Assembly: GCA_963793295.1 (NCBI GenBank)
Contig: CAWBZX010000031.1
Span: forward strand, 1 to 64,000
Source: JAHDHW01 sp963793295
GTDB lineage: Bacteria; Bacteroidota; Bacteroidia; Chitinophagales; Saprospiraceae
Direction of reading: 5' to 3'
Length of the DNA stretch: 64,000 nucleotides
In this document: positions 26,374-35,028 of the stretch, piece by piece
Layout of the letters: the number at the start of each line of letters is the position of its first letter
How positions within the stretch are numbered: the stretch's first letter is position 1
Notes under the pieces: generated by a model
Database searches by the model: none
What the model saw: only the letters and a program-made list of their open reading frames with translations
What the model was told of the DNA's origin: nothing
Translations under genes and position numbers: made by a program

Positions 26374-26412
26374 AGAAAGTGTTTCTCCTCTAATGAAACA
26401 CTTTCTTTTTGT
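26374..26412 (+). terminator. Intrinsic terminator after rpsO
   Basis: AGAAAGTGTTTC (26374-26385) pairs perfectly with GAAACACTTTCT (26395-26406) around a 9-base loop, followed by a T-rich run. The 12-bp stem is the strongest hairpin in this gap. Confidence 0.9.
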
Positions 26413-26442
26413 TTTGCGTAAGATTTTTGAAAAGCAAATAGA

Positions 26443-26579
26443 TGAAGAGATAATAGTTTTTTTAACAAAAATCTCTTCAAAATAGATATAAAGGCCTCCT
26501 TAATTGGAGTGAGATGGTTGACAAAAGATTTTTAAAAAACCATTCCAAGAATTTAGCTATTACCATCTCGCCTTAAATT
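26443..26579 (+). other. Structured intergenic segment with competing hairpin arms
   Basis: TGAAGAGAT (26443-26451) pairs with ATCTCTTCA (26471-26479). Downstream GAGATGGT (26511-26518) pairs with ACCATCTC (26572-26579). The ATCTC of the first hairpin can also pair with the GAGAT of the second, giving mutually exclusive folds. A small CTCC/GGAG stem lies between them. It could be part of a long pnp leader or a remnant. Confidence 0.4.
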
Positions 26580-26827
26580 TTTATAATGCTCATCTATATG
26601 ATTGTGCTCTATATTAAAAATTCGTTTTTGATAATTTGTTAAAGAATTTTGAATGAGCGTTTTCGGACATTTAAAAACCGAAAAATCAAAGGAAGTATTG
26701 TCTTTCTTTATTTTTTGCTTGGTCCATTTTTAATGATTGCCACTTTACTTAACCTATTAGCATTTTAAATGTGAAATTTAGTACTATAGCAATCGAATTT
26801 AATTAATACATAAAATAAAAGAAAAGC

Positions 26828-28978
26828 ATGGGAAAGCAAATTCCTATTAGTACATCAGTAAATTTACCTGATGGCAGAACAATTACCCTCGAAACTGGAA
26901 AATTAGCTTCTCAGGCTGATGGATCCGTTGTCGTTAAATTGGGAAACACAATGATGTTTGTTTCAGTGGTTTCGGCCCATGAAGTAAGAGAAGGACAATC
27001 ATTTTTCCCTTTGTCAGTTGATTATCAAGAAAAATTTGCGGCAGCGGGTAAGATTCCTGGCAATTTTTTCCGACGAGAATCAAGACTTTCTGATTATGAA
27101 ATTTTGATTTCAAGGCTGGTTGACCGCGCGATCAGACCATTGTTTCCTGATGGATATATGTTCGATACTCAAGTTATTATTAACTTAATCTCTGCTGATG
27201 CGGAGGTGATGCCCGATACACTTGCTGCACTGGGAGCTTCCACAGCGCTGGCTATTTCGGATATTCCATGGGATGGTCCTTTGTCTGAGGTTCGCGTAGC
27301 GAAGATTGATGGTGAATTTGTTGTAAATCCAAATCGCACAGAACTTAAGAAAGCTGAAATGGATATCATCGTAGCGGCAACAATGGAAAATGTGATGATG
27401 GTAGAAGGTGAAGCGAAAGAATGCAGCGAAGCAGATTTGATCAAAGCGATAAAAATTGGGCACGAAGCAATCAAGCCTCAATGCGAAGCGCAACTTGCTT
27501 TAGCAAAACTAGTTGGCGAAAAGGCTGCAACCAAGCGAGAACTTGAAGTAGTTGAAGAGGATGAAGACTTGAAAAAGCGAATAGAGGCTTTGGCAAAAGA
27601 TAAGATTTACGAAGTCTCCAGAGGTGGACTTGAAAAGCATATTAGAAAAGACAAATTTAAAGAGATTAAAGAATCTGTTGTCGAAACGTTGACAGAAGAG
27701 CTTGGTGAAGAAGTTTGGGCAGAAAAAAGTGCTGAAGCTTCCAATCACTTTAATAAACTCAAAAAAGAAGTGATCCGTGAAATGGTGATGAGCGAATCAG
27801 TACGTTTGGATGGTCGTGGTTTGGCTGATGTTCGTCCTATTTGGAGTGAAGTGGCTTACTTGCCATCGACACATGGTTCGGCAATATTTACTCGTGGAGA
27901 AACTCAAGCTTTGGCTTCATTGACATTAGGAACCAAGTTGGACAAACTGATGATCGACACTGCTTTGGATTTTTATTATGAAGACTTTATTTTGCATTAT
28001 AATTTTCCAGCATTTTCTGTAGGTGAAACGAAACCTATGCGGGGCCCGGGTCGTCGCGAAGTAGGTCACGCCAATCTTGCTCAGCGATCTTTAAAACAGG
28101 TTTTGCCAGAAGATAATCCTTATACATTAAGGATTGTATCTGATATTTTGGAATCAAACGGTTCTTCTTCCATGGCAACTGTTTGTGCAGGATCGCTGGC
28201 CTTTATGGACGGTGGTGTGCAAATTAAAGCTCCAGTTTCAGGTATCGCGATGGGAATGATTTCAGACGGTAAACGTCATGCGATTTTGACGGATATTTTG
28301 GGAGATGAAGATGCGCTTGGAGATATGGATTTTAAAGTGACAGGTACAGAAAAAGGAATTACCGGTTGCCAGATGGATATCAAAATTGATGGATTACCAT
28401 ACGAAACCCTTGAAAAGGCTTTGTCTCAGGCGCGAGAAGGTCGTTTACATATCTTAAATGAAATGAAAAAGACGATAGCCAAGCCAAATGATGATTATAA
28501 ACCACATGCACCTCGGATCGTTGAATTGATTATTGATAAAAGCTTTATCGGAGCCGTTATTGGGCCTGGTGGAAGTATCATTCAGGAACTTCAAGCTGAA
28601 ACAAATACGGTAATCAATATTGAAGAAGTAGACGAAAAAGGTATTGTCAATATCTCCAGTAATGACAAAGCTTCCATTGATGCAGCTTTAGCTAGAATTA
28701 AAGCAATTACTCATGTTCCGGAAATTGGTGATGTGTATGATGCCAAAGTAGCTTCCGTAATGCCTTATGGTGTATTTGTTGATTTTTCTGGTAAAAGCGG
28801 ATTGTTACACGTTTCGGAAATATCTCACTCCAGAATAGATAGAGTAGAAGATGTATTCAAACAAGGAGATGAAATCAAGGTAAAACTGATCGGGATAGAT
28901 CCCAAAACGGGTAAATTCAGGTTGTCACATAAAGTTTTAATTCCTCGTCCGGAACACCAGGAGAATGATCGTTCATAA
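26828..28978 (+). CDS. pnp: Polyribonucleotide nucleotidyltransferase (PNPase)
   Basis: 716 residues, the usual length. Two RNase PH domains (first from LETGKLASQADGSVVVKLGN; second with RLDGRGLADVRPIWSEV and GPGRREVGHANLAQRSL). A KH domain has GAVIGPGGSIIQELQAETN and an S1 domain near the C-terminus has GDVYDAKVASVMPYGVFVDF. It degrades RNA from the 3' end with phosphate and is a central RNA turnover enzyme. Located after rpsO, the common bacterial order. Confidence 0.98.
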   Translation: MGKQIPISTSVNLPDGRTITLETGKLASQADGSVVVKLGNTMMFVSVVSAHEVREGQSFFPLSVDYQEKFAAAGKIPGNFFRRESRLSDYEILISRLVDRAIRPLFPDGYMFDTQVIINLISADAEVMPDTLAALGASTALAISDIPWDGPLSEVRVAKIDGEFVVNPNRTELKKAEMDIIVAATMENVMMVEGEAKECSEADLIKAIKIGHEAIKPQCEAQLALAKLVGEKAATKRELEVVEEDEDLKKRIEALAKDKIYEVSRGGLEKHIRKDKFKEIKESVVETLTEELGEEVWAEKSAEASNHFNKLKKEVIREMVMSESVRLDGRGLADVRPIWSEVAYLPSTHGSAIFTRGETQALASLTLGTKLDKLMIDTALDFYYEDFILHYNFPAFSVGETKPMRGPGRREVGHANLAQRSLKQVLPEDNPYTLRIVSDILESNGSSSMATVCAGSLAFMDGGVQIKAPVSGIAMGMISDGKRHAILTDILGDEDALGDMDFKVTGTEKGITGCQMDIKIDGLPYETLEKALSQAREGRLHILNEMKKTIAKPNDDYKPHAPRIVELIIDKSFIGAVIGPGGSIIQELQAETNTVINIEEVDEKGIVNISSNDKASIDAALARIKAITHVPEIGDVYDAKVASVMPYGVFVDFSGKSGLLHVSEISHSRIDRVEDVFKQGDEIKVKLIGIDPKTGKFRLSHKVLIPRPEHQENDRS

Positions 28979-29021
28979 AATAATAAGTCGGATTTAGGAA
29001 ATAACTGTTGTTATTAACGCA

Positions 29022-29066
29022 AAAATGCCCTCACTTTAATTTTTTTTTAAGTGAGGGCATTTTTTT
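29022..29066 (+). terminator. Intrinsic terminator after pnp
   Basis: AAAATGCCCTCACTT (29022-29036) pairs with AAGTGAGGGCATTTT (29049-29063), then a T run. The stem is 15 bp and flanked by A and T runs, so it could work in both directions. Confidence 0.93.
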
Positions 29067-29247
29067 GTTTATTTTCGAAACCTTTTTGGCTTACATATTG
29101 TATTTACATAGAAATCCCCACTTATAAGGATTTTTATACAGAAAGTCAAGTTTTTTTTTTGAAAAGCAACTTTTTGTTTAAAAAAACGTATTATTATAAC
29201 ATCAAATATCCTCCGTAATTTTCTACTGAAAAAAAGCCCATACGAAC

Positions 29248-30114
29248 ATGCGTCAACTAAAGATTACAAACAAAATTACCGCTAGAGAAAGCTTATCATT
29301 GGATAAATATCTCAACGATATTGGTAAAATCCCAATGCTTACAGCTGATGATGAGGCTACACTTGCCAAAGCAATTCGCGAAGGAGATACAAACGCTTTA
29401 GATACACTCACAAAGTCTAACTTGCGATTTGTGGTTTCTGTTGCTAAGCAATATCAAAATCAGGGCCTTTCACTGAGCGACCTGATCAATGAAGGAAATG
29501 TTGGGTTGATGAAAGCTGCGAAGCGATTTGATGAAACCAAAGGGTTTAAATTTATATCTTACGCAGTTTGGTGGATTCGGCAATCGATTTTGCAATCCAT
29601 TGTTGAATATTCCAGAATTGTTCGGCTGCCCTTAAATAAAGTTGGTTCGTATAATAAAGTAAATGAAGCATTTTTGAATTTCGTCCAGGAGTTTGAACGT
29701 GAACCAACCAATGAAGAATTGGCAGAGTTGCTTGAAATGACTCCTAAAGAAATTAATAATATGCTCAAAGGGAATGGTCGACACCTTTCTTTTGATGCAC
29801 CTATAAGCGGCGACGAAGGCGATTCGACAATGTTGGATGTGGTTTCTAGTGCAGACGGAATCCTTCCTGACAATAACCTGATGGAACAATCTTTAAAAGA
29901 AGAAGTACAGCAGGGTTTGTCCATTTTGTCACCTCGTGAAGTGGAAGTGCTGTCGTCTTATTATGGCCTCAACAATTACAAATCACTTACTTTGGAAGAA
30001 ATTGGTGATTTATACGGATTGACAAGAGAACGCGTTCGGCAAATAAAAGAAAGGGCTATTCGAAGACTTCGCAAATCATATAATCGCAATAATTTAAAAT
30101 CTTATCTCGGATAA
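29248..30114 (+). CDS. rpoD: Primary RNA polymerase sigma factor, sigma-70/RpoD family
   Basis: 288 residues, the short Bacteroidota form without the long region 1.1 and spacer. Region 1.2 is DKYLNDIGKIPMLTADDEAT. Region 2 has SNLRFVVSVAKQYQNQGLSL, then DLINEGNVGLMKAAKRFD and FKFISYAVWWIRQSILQSI. Region 3 includes EPTNEELAELLEM and region 4 has LTLEEIGDLYGLTRERVRQI followed by KERAIRRLRK. It directs transcription from most promoters, including the TAnnTTTG boxes seen here. Confidence 0.96.
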   Translation: MRQLKITNKITARESLSLDKYLNDIGKIPMLTADDEATLAKAIREGDTNALDTLTKSNLRFVVSVAKQYQNQGLSLSDLINEGNVGLMKAAKRFDETKGFKFISYAVWWIRQSILQSIVEYSRIVRLPLNKVGSYNKVNEAFLNFVQEFEREPTNEELAELLEMTPKEINNMLKGNGRHLSFDAPISGDEGDSTMLDVVSSADGILPDNNLMEQSLKEEVQQGLSILSPREVEVLSSYYGLNNYKSLTLEEIGDLYGLTRERVRQIKERAIRRLRKSYNRNNLKSYLG

Positions 30115-30152
30115 AATAATAACAGCAATTTTGTTGTTTTATAAAATAAATG

Positions 30153-30188
30153 AAAATCCTGCTTCTTTACTGAGGTGGGATTTTTTTT
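30153..30188 (+). terminator. Probable terminator after rpoD
   Basis: AAAATCC (30153-30159) pairs with GGATTTT, extended by further pairs and G-U wobbles to about 13 bp, followed by eight Ts (from 30181). Confidence 0.75.
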
Positions 30189-30249
30189 GCGTAAATTTAC
30201 CGTTAGACTATTTATGTTTTGAAAAAGCTAAAGCCAGTAGAAAAATTTT

Positions 30250-31377
30250 ATGAATTTCACTTCAATTATAAAAACCGGATTCTTACTAGCACTAATTTTT
30301 ACGCTCGGTTGTAAAGATGATAATTCTACCGAGATTAAAAACGACATTAAAAAGCCTGAAGAGATTTCAACCAAACCAACTAAAATGATTGTCAATATTG
30401 ACAATCTTCGGCTTCGTGCTGAACCTGGAGAAAAGGGCGAAGAAATTGGCCGATTGAAGGAAGGAACCATTGTGTACGATTTGGGAGAAGTTAGCGACTT
30501 TACAACCAGAGTTCAATTGCGAGGAATTTGGTTTGATGAACCCTGGCTAAAGGTGAAAACTGAGCAAAATCTGGAAGGCTGGGTATACGGCGGAGCGGTC
30601 CATTTTGATTTGGATAATCCCACTGTTTTGTCAAATATGATGATGGAAAAACGGCTTCAAACTTTTTTTGGTAAAGGATTGACTCTTCAGATAAATCGTT
30701 ATAAAACCAACTATGACAGCTTGAAAACTAGCCATGATTTTGCAGCGAATTTGAGAGAAGGGCTAAAACTTAGAGACACATTAACGACTATTCTTGAAAA
30801 TAAAATTGCAGTTTCTGATAATTACGACCAAATGCCTGACCTTTTTTGGGTCGAAAAGGCGATACCAGGCTATGTTGCACAATTGGTTGCTGAAGGGACG
30901 ATCTACTTTCTTTTTCTGGATTTTAAACAGCTACAAAAAAAAGCCTTTAGAACAACAGGAGAAGAGGATGATGATTTTGTAAAACTGAATCTTCAGGTTT
31001 ATGCGGTGGATAGTGTGGAGTATTTTTATCCATCTTGGTTTATTCAGACCTGGGATTATGGTGGTTGCAGTCTGCTGGGTAAAGGGGAGCATTTAAAGAT
31101 GTTGAAGGAAATCGATAAGGTTTTAAGTAAAAGCGACTTGTTTGCTAGAGAAATCAAAAAAATTAAAAACAATTTGATAGACGACATCACAAATAAGGAT
31201 ATAGAATATTGGGAAAGTAAAGATAAAATCCTTGTTGAACTTGATACGATTATTGCCGCAAACTTCAAGGTTCTGACGAATGAAGATTTGATTGCTCTGA
31301 AAACCCGAAGGAAGCAGTTTGAGTATCCTGCTGAAAACAGCATAAAAGTCAATGTCCGGTCCGGAGAGGTCAATTAA
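30250..31377 (+). CDS. SH3-domain lipoprotein
   Basis: 375 residues. Signal peptide with lipobox ending LIFTLGC (Cys at about residue 21), then a charged linker. Residues ~46-120 form a bacterial SH3-like domain (VNIDNLRLRAEPGEKGEEIG, ending EGWVYGGAVHFD). The remaining 250 residues are helical and charged without recognisable domain. Probably attached to the outer membrane, periplasmic side, and binds peptidoglycan or a protein partner. The next gene starts 14 bases later, suggesting an operon. Confidence 0.7.
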   Translation: MNFTSIIKTGFLLALIFTLGCKDDNSTEIKNDIKKPEEISTKPTKMIVNIDNLRLRAEPGEKGEEIGRLKEGTIVYDLGEVSDFTTRVQLRGIWFDEPWLKVKTEQNLEGWVYGGAVHFDLDNPTVLSNMMMEKRLQTFFGKGLTLQINRYKTNYDSLKTSHDFAANLREGLKLRDTLTTILENKIAVSDNYDQMPDLFWVEKAIPGYVAQLVAEGTIYFLFLDFKQLQKKAFRTTGEEDDDFVKLNLQVYAVDSVEYFYPSWFIQTWDYGGCSLLGKGEHLKMLKEIDKVLSKSDLFAREIKKIKNNLIDDITNKDIEYWESKDKILVELDTIIAANFKVLTNEDLIALKTRRKQFEYPAENSIKVNVRSGEVN

Positions 31378-31391
31378 AACAAAGTAGAAAA

Positions 31392-32075
31392 ATGCGCATT
31401 TTATTTTTATTAGTGATAATAGGCTTGGTTGTTCTGTTTTCTTTTGCAGCGATTTATGCGTTGTACCAAGTGCTGGTCAATATTCAGCCAGGTAGATCAA
31501 AAATAAAAGCTGATTTGCAAAAAATGAAAGTAGAAATACAGCCATTTATCGATGAATTAGTACCCTGGACAAAGGAGGAAATGGAATTGCTTTCCTTAAA
31601 TCAAATCAACAAAAAAGTCAAAAAAGGAATCATAACAACAGCTAAGGGAGTGATCACCTCAATTTATCATGAACCGTTGATAGCCTGGTCTTATAAACGA
31701 TATGTTTCACCTGATAATAATGCAGTGATTTATGCCCGAAGCTCTCATCATGAGTTCGTTTTTCGCATCCGAAAGGATAAAACAGAGTTCAAAATCGATA
31801 ATCAAATAATTGGTTCTTTGAGAGAAAACGGTGTTTTGTATAGTGCTAAAACGAAAAAATTGCTGGCTCGCATCAATCGCCATCCTGATGAATTGTTGTT
31901 ACCAGTTTTAGTTGGTGAAAAAGAAGTAGCCAGTTTAATTAATCCGAAATTGGCAACTAGAACAAATCCGCGTGCTTTTGAGTTTTTATCAGAGATGGAC
32001 AAAGAGGAAGAAGCGGTTTTGCTATCATTAGCGATTTACGAATTTGTGAATAACGAAATTCCTGAAAAGCAATAA
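31392..32075 (+). CDS. Single-pass membrane protein of unknown function
   Basis: 227 residues. One N-terminal membrane helix (ILFLLVIIGLVVLFSFAAIY), then a soluble domain of about 200 residues with no family match. Motifs of note: GVITSIYHEPLIAWSYKRYV and NAVIYARSSHHEFVFRIRKD. It follows the SH3 lipoprotein gene by 14 bases, so the two probably act together at the envelope. Confidence 0.7.
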   Translation: MRILFLLVIIGLVVLFSFAAIYALYQVLVNIQPGRSKIKADLQKMKVEIQPFIDELVPWTKEEMELLSLNQINKKVKKGIITTAKGVITSIYHEPLIAWSYKRYVSPDNNAVIYARSSHHEFVFRIRKDKTEFKIDNQIIGSLRENGVLYSAKTKKLLARINRHPDELLLPVLVGEKEVASLINPKLATRTNPRAFEFLSEMDKEEEAVLLSLAIYEFVNNEIPEKQ

Positions 32076-32100
32076 TACATTGACTTAAAAAATATAAATT

Positions 32101-32535
32101 ATGAAAAGGATCTATTTAAGCTTTGTTGTTTTATTAGTAGTCTTGAGTAATCTTTCTGCACAATATAATCAAGATGAAATCTTGAAAGAGATGCAAAAAA
32201 TGCAGAAAGAAATGTTGAAACAATTTGAAAACCTCGAATTCAATTTTGGAGATTCACAACTTTTTATAGATACTTTTTTTATCAAAGAGTTTGAGCATCA
32301 GGACGATTGGTTGCCTTTGGAGCCAAATGCAGAAAGCCTTTCCGGAATGATGGAGTTGTTACAAAAACAAATGCAAGAAATGGATCAGGATGATTGGGCT
32401 GAAATTGAGAAATTATTTAAATCTTTTGATGGGTTTTCACCTATAGTTCCAGCGCCTGAAAAGCTCGATGAAGGTAAAAAAGAAGAAGATATTACAAAAA
32501 AACTTAATAAAAAACGCAAAGTTTATTCCCTTTAA
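32101..32535 (+). CDS. Small secreted protein of unknown function
   Basis: 144 residues with an N-terminal signal peptide (IYLSFVVLLVVLSNLSA, cleavage near AQ at 20-21). The mature part is Met/Gln/Glu/Lys rich and predicted helical (EILKEMQKMQKEMLKQFENL). A lysine-rich end follows. No recognised family. It is 25 bases after the membrane protein gene. Confidence 0.65.
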   Translation: MKRIYLSFVVLLVVLSNLSAQYNQDEILKEMQKMQKEMLKQFENLEFNFGDSQLFIDTFFIKEFEHQDDWLPLEPNAESLSGMMELLQKQMQEMDQDDWAEIEKLFKSFDGFSPIVPAPEKLDEGKKEEDITKKLNKKRKVYSL

Positions 32536-32661
32536 CTTGAGTAGTACCACTTATTTATTATTTTTGCTCAGCCAACAGCGCAACAATATTGATCAATTGT
32601 TGTTAAACGCATATCTAAAATTCAACTTAATTAACGAACAGCAGACTACAAAACTATTAAA

Positions 32662-33096
32662 ATGAAAGTTCTTGATTGCGCGAGAGTTATAATCTATAGA
32701 GTTAATAAGAAAGGATTGGAGATTTTTTTAGTCAATACCCAAAAAGAAGGACAAGACGTATGGGGAGTTCTTCAAGGAAACCTTGCTTCCCAGCACACCA
32801 ATAGTCTGTCTCAAGAGGAAAGAGTCATTGAACTTGACCCTGTCAAAGAAGGCGAATCGCTTCACCAAGCATTAGCCATTGAATGTGATTGGCACGAAAT
32901 ACCATCCGTCCGTGCAATGATCAAAGAAGATGTGCGAATTGTAAAAAATCAAATCAAACTACATATTCCGGAACTTGAACAGGGTACTTTTTTTGCTGTA
33001 AAAGAAGCGTTCAAAAAAGTGCTTCCTCACGAATATGCTATGCTCAAAGAACTGAAAGATGTGCTCGTTGATCGTAATCAATCAAAATACATCTAA
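32662..33096 (+). CDS. NUDIX-like protein lacking the catalytic box
   Basis: 144 residues. The start CARVIIYRVNKKGLEIFLVN followed by W-G-V-L-Q-G resembles the NUDIX fold's first strands, but the catalytic signature G-x5-E-x7-R-E-U-x-E-E-x-G-U is absent: the matching stretch is SLHQALAIECDWHEIPS. It may therefore bind a nucleotide without hydrolysing it. The assignment rests on the fold pattern only. No signal peptide. Confidence 0.45.
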   Translation: MKVLDCARVIIYRVNKKGLEIFLVNTQKEGQDVWGVLQGNLASQHTNSLSQEERVIELDPVKEGESLHQALAIECDWHEIPSVRAMIKEDVRIVKNQIKLHIPELEQGTFFAVKEAFKKVLPHEYAMLKELKDVLVDRNQSKYI

Positions 33097-33118
33097 AATC
33101 AGATTTTCTTTTCAGCTG

Positions 33119-33889
33119 TTATTTTTCTAAAGTAAATACTTTTTCAAATTCACCTTCCGGTGAAGAGGGTGGAATATCATTCAAGGTTTTATCAAGATGT
33201 TCAAACGCTGCACTTTTGCAATAAGCGATAAAATCTTTGACACTAATTTTAGCTTGAAACGTTAAATCTTCCAGATTGGTTAGCTGGCTTTTAGAAATGC
33301 CGGCGTTTTGAAAACTACTTATTATTTGTTGATCCAAAATGTTGTAGAACTGGATTTGCTGATCAATAGCTTTATGCAATTTATTATGATCCGGGGCTTT
33401 CAGGTTTTCAATGGCCGCTGAATAATATTCGGGTACTTTTTTTAATTTGCTTTCAACTATTTCTAATCGCTGTTCAATTGGAGTGCTTTCATTTTTCAAA
33501 ATCGGATCAAAAGCTCCACGAAGATCATAATAAGTCGGGTCGGTTTCGTAGATTTTCCGGATTTCGAAATTGCGGATTTGATTAGTAAGGTAAGGTTTGA
33601 TCTTATTGTATTCAAATTGCAGAGGAACACTCAATCTTGTGGTGTCAAATATCTGTAAAGAGTCATGGTATTTTTTATAAAATTGTAGATCAGATTCATG
33701 CTTTTTCCGGTTTGGAATTAGCAGGATTTTATCAAACTCCTTATGCCCGGATTGAGCTGCCCAAAGTGGAAATTGTTTCCATTTAGATTGATGGAATGAT
33801 TTTATAAAAACTTTAAAATCAGCATCTTGTGAAGATGGAGTGCATGCAATAACTAGAAAGAGTAATCCAAAAGTACCATATTTTTTCAT
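33119..33889 (-). CDS. Lipoprotein resembling the N-terminal half of DUF885
   Basis: 256 residues. Lipobox ending LLFLVIAC (Cys16) then a helical domain. Elements match the N-terminal portion of DUF885 proteins (FPLWAAQSGHKEFDKIL, LQFEYNKIKPYL, ETDPTYYDLRGAFD, then QRLEIVESKLKKVPEYYSAA). DUF885 proteins are usually about 550-600 residues with a zinc-peptidase C-terminal half. That half, with its HExxH, is missing here. Either a natural short paralogue or a truncated gene; no remnant was seen beyond the stop. Confidence 0.6.
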   Translation of the reverse strand: MKKYGTFGLLFLVIACTPSSQDADFKVFIKSFHQSKWKQFPLWAAQSGHKEFDKILLIPNRKKHESDLQFYKKYHDSLQIFDTTRLSVPLQFEYNKIKPYLTNQIRNFEIRKIYETDPTYYDLRGAFDPILKNESTPIEQRLEIVESKLKKVPEYYSAAIENLKAPDHNKLHKAIDQQIQFYNILDQQIISSFQNAGISKSQLTNLEDLTFQAKISVKDFIAYCKSAAFEHLDKTLNDIPPSSPEGEFEKVFTLEK

Positions 33890-34017
33890 GCCTGAATTCC
33901 TCGATAAAAAGGAAAATTGGTTTTCGATAAAAGTAAAGTTAGCGTTAATATGTTCATCTCAAAAAAATCAGCGCTCAATTTTCTAATTCAAACTTTTACA
34001 AAAGGCTTAATAATCCT

Positions 34018-34025
34018 TACTTTTG
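34018..34025 (+). promoter_or_regulatory. -7 promoter box for purC
   Basis: TACTTTTG is an exact TAnnTTTG match, with CTTTTA at 33993-33998 near the -33 position. It argues for the ATG at 34047 as the true purC start, because an upstream TTG would overlap the box. Confidence 0.65.
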
Positions 34026-34046
34026 CTGCAGCATAAATCTTGCCGC

Positions 34047-35012
34047 ATGTCAATAGAAAAAAAATCGATAGTCCAGACTAATTTTCATTTCGAGAATCAA
34101 ACTGCATTTTATAAAGGAAAAGTTCGTGATGTTTACAGCATTGGCGACAAACTTGTCATGATTGCTTCAGATAGGATCTCCGCATTTGATCATGTCTTGC
34201 CACGACCCATTCCCTTCAAAGGGCAGGTGCTCAACCAGATTGCAACTTATTTTCTCAATGCTACTAGCGATATTGTTCCCAACTGGCTTTTAGCGACTCC
34301 AGATCCAAACGTAGCGGTGGGTTTGAGATGTGAACCTTTTAAAATTGAAATGGTCATCAGAGGCTATCTCACCGGCCATGCCTGGCGGACCTACAAATCA
34401 GGAAAACGAATGCTTTGCGGTATAGTGCTTCCTGAAGGCATGAAAGAAAACGACCCTTTTCCGGAACCAATAATTACACCGGCAACCAAAGCCGAGGAAG
34501 GTCATGATGAGGATATTTCCCGTGAGGAAATTTTGAAGCAAGGCATAGTCAGGGAAGAAGATTACATTCTTTTAGAAAAATATACCAGGGCTCTTTTTCA
34601 GCGTGGATCTGAAATGGCTGCCAAACGCGGACTCATCCTTGTGGATACCAAATATGAATTTGGAAAAAAAGACGGTAAAATTTATTTGATTGACGAAATC
34701 CATACGCCCGATAGTTCCAGGTATTTTTATGCGGAAGGTTACGAAGAACGGCAAAAACGTGGCGAACGGCAAAAACAGCTTTCCAAAGAATTTGTCAGAG
34801 AATGGCTGATGGAAAATGATTTTCAGGGACTAGAAGGCCAACAAATGCCAGCAATGCCTGACGCTTTTGTTGAGAAAGTATCTTCCCGTTATATCGAATT
34901 GTTTGAAAAAATAACAGGACAAAAATTTCAAAAAGCAGATACTGAAAATATTCTTCAAAGGATTGAAAACAACGTAACCAACTATTTGAAAAGCGTCTCC
35001 GTTTTGAGCTGA
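34047..35012 (+). CDS. purC: SAICAR synthase (phosphoribosylaminoimidazole-succinocarboxamide synthase)
   Basis: 321 residues from ATG 34047. Motifs FYKGKVRDVYSIGDKLVMIA and SDRISAFDHVLPRPIPFKGQ (ATP site), FKIEMVIRGYLTGHAWRTYK and DEIHTPDSSRYF. It joins aspartate to CAIR with ATP in purine biosynthesis. The length is typical of the longer SAICAR synthases. Single gene with its own promoter. Confidence 0.96.
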   Translation: MSIEKKSIVQTNFHFENQTAFYKGKVRDVYSIGDKLVMIASDRISAFDHVLPRPIPFKGQVLNQIATYFLNATSDIVPNWLLATPDPNVAVGLRCEPFKIEMVIRGYLTGHAWRTYKSGKRMLCGIVLPEGMKENDPFPEPIITPATKAEEGHDEDISREEILKQGIVREEDYILLEKYTRALFQRGSEMAAKRGLILVDTKYEFGKKDGKIYLIDEIHTPDSSRYFYAEGYEERQKRGERQKQLSKEFVREWLMENDFQGLEGQQMPAMPDAFVEKVSSRYIELFEKITGQKFQKADTENILQRIENNVTNYLKSVSVLS

Positions 35013-35028
35013 AAATGACTTTGCCGAA

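Larger units (their letters stand above)
26361..26827. other. rpsO-pnp intergenic region
   Basis: A 467-bp gap without a convincing frame. It holds the rpsO terminator, further hairpins at 26443-26579, and an AT-rich stretch before pnp. No clean promoter match was found. Confidence 0.75.
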
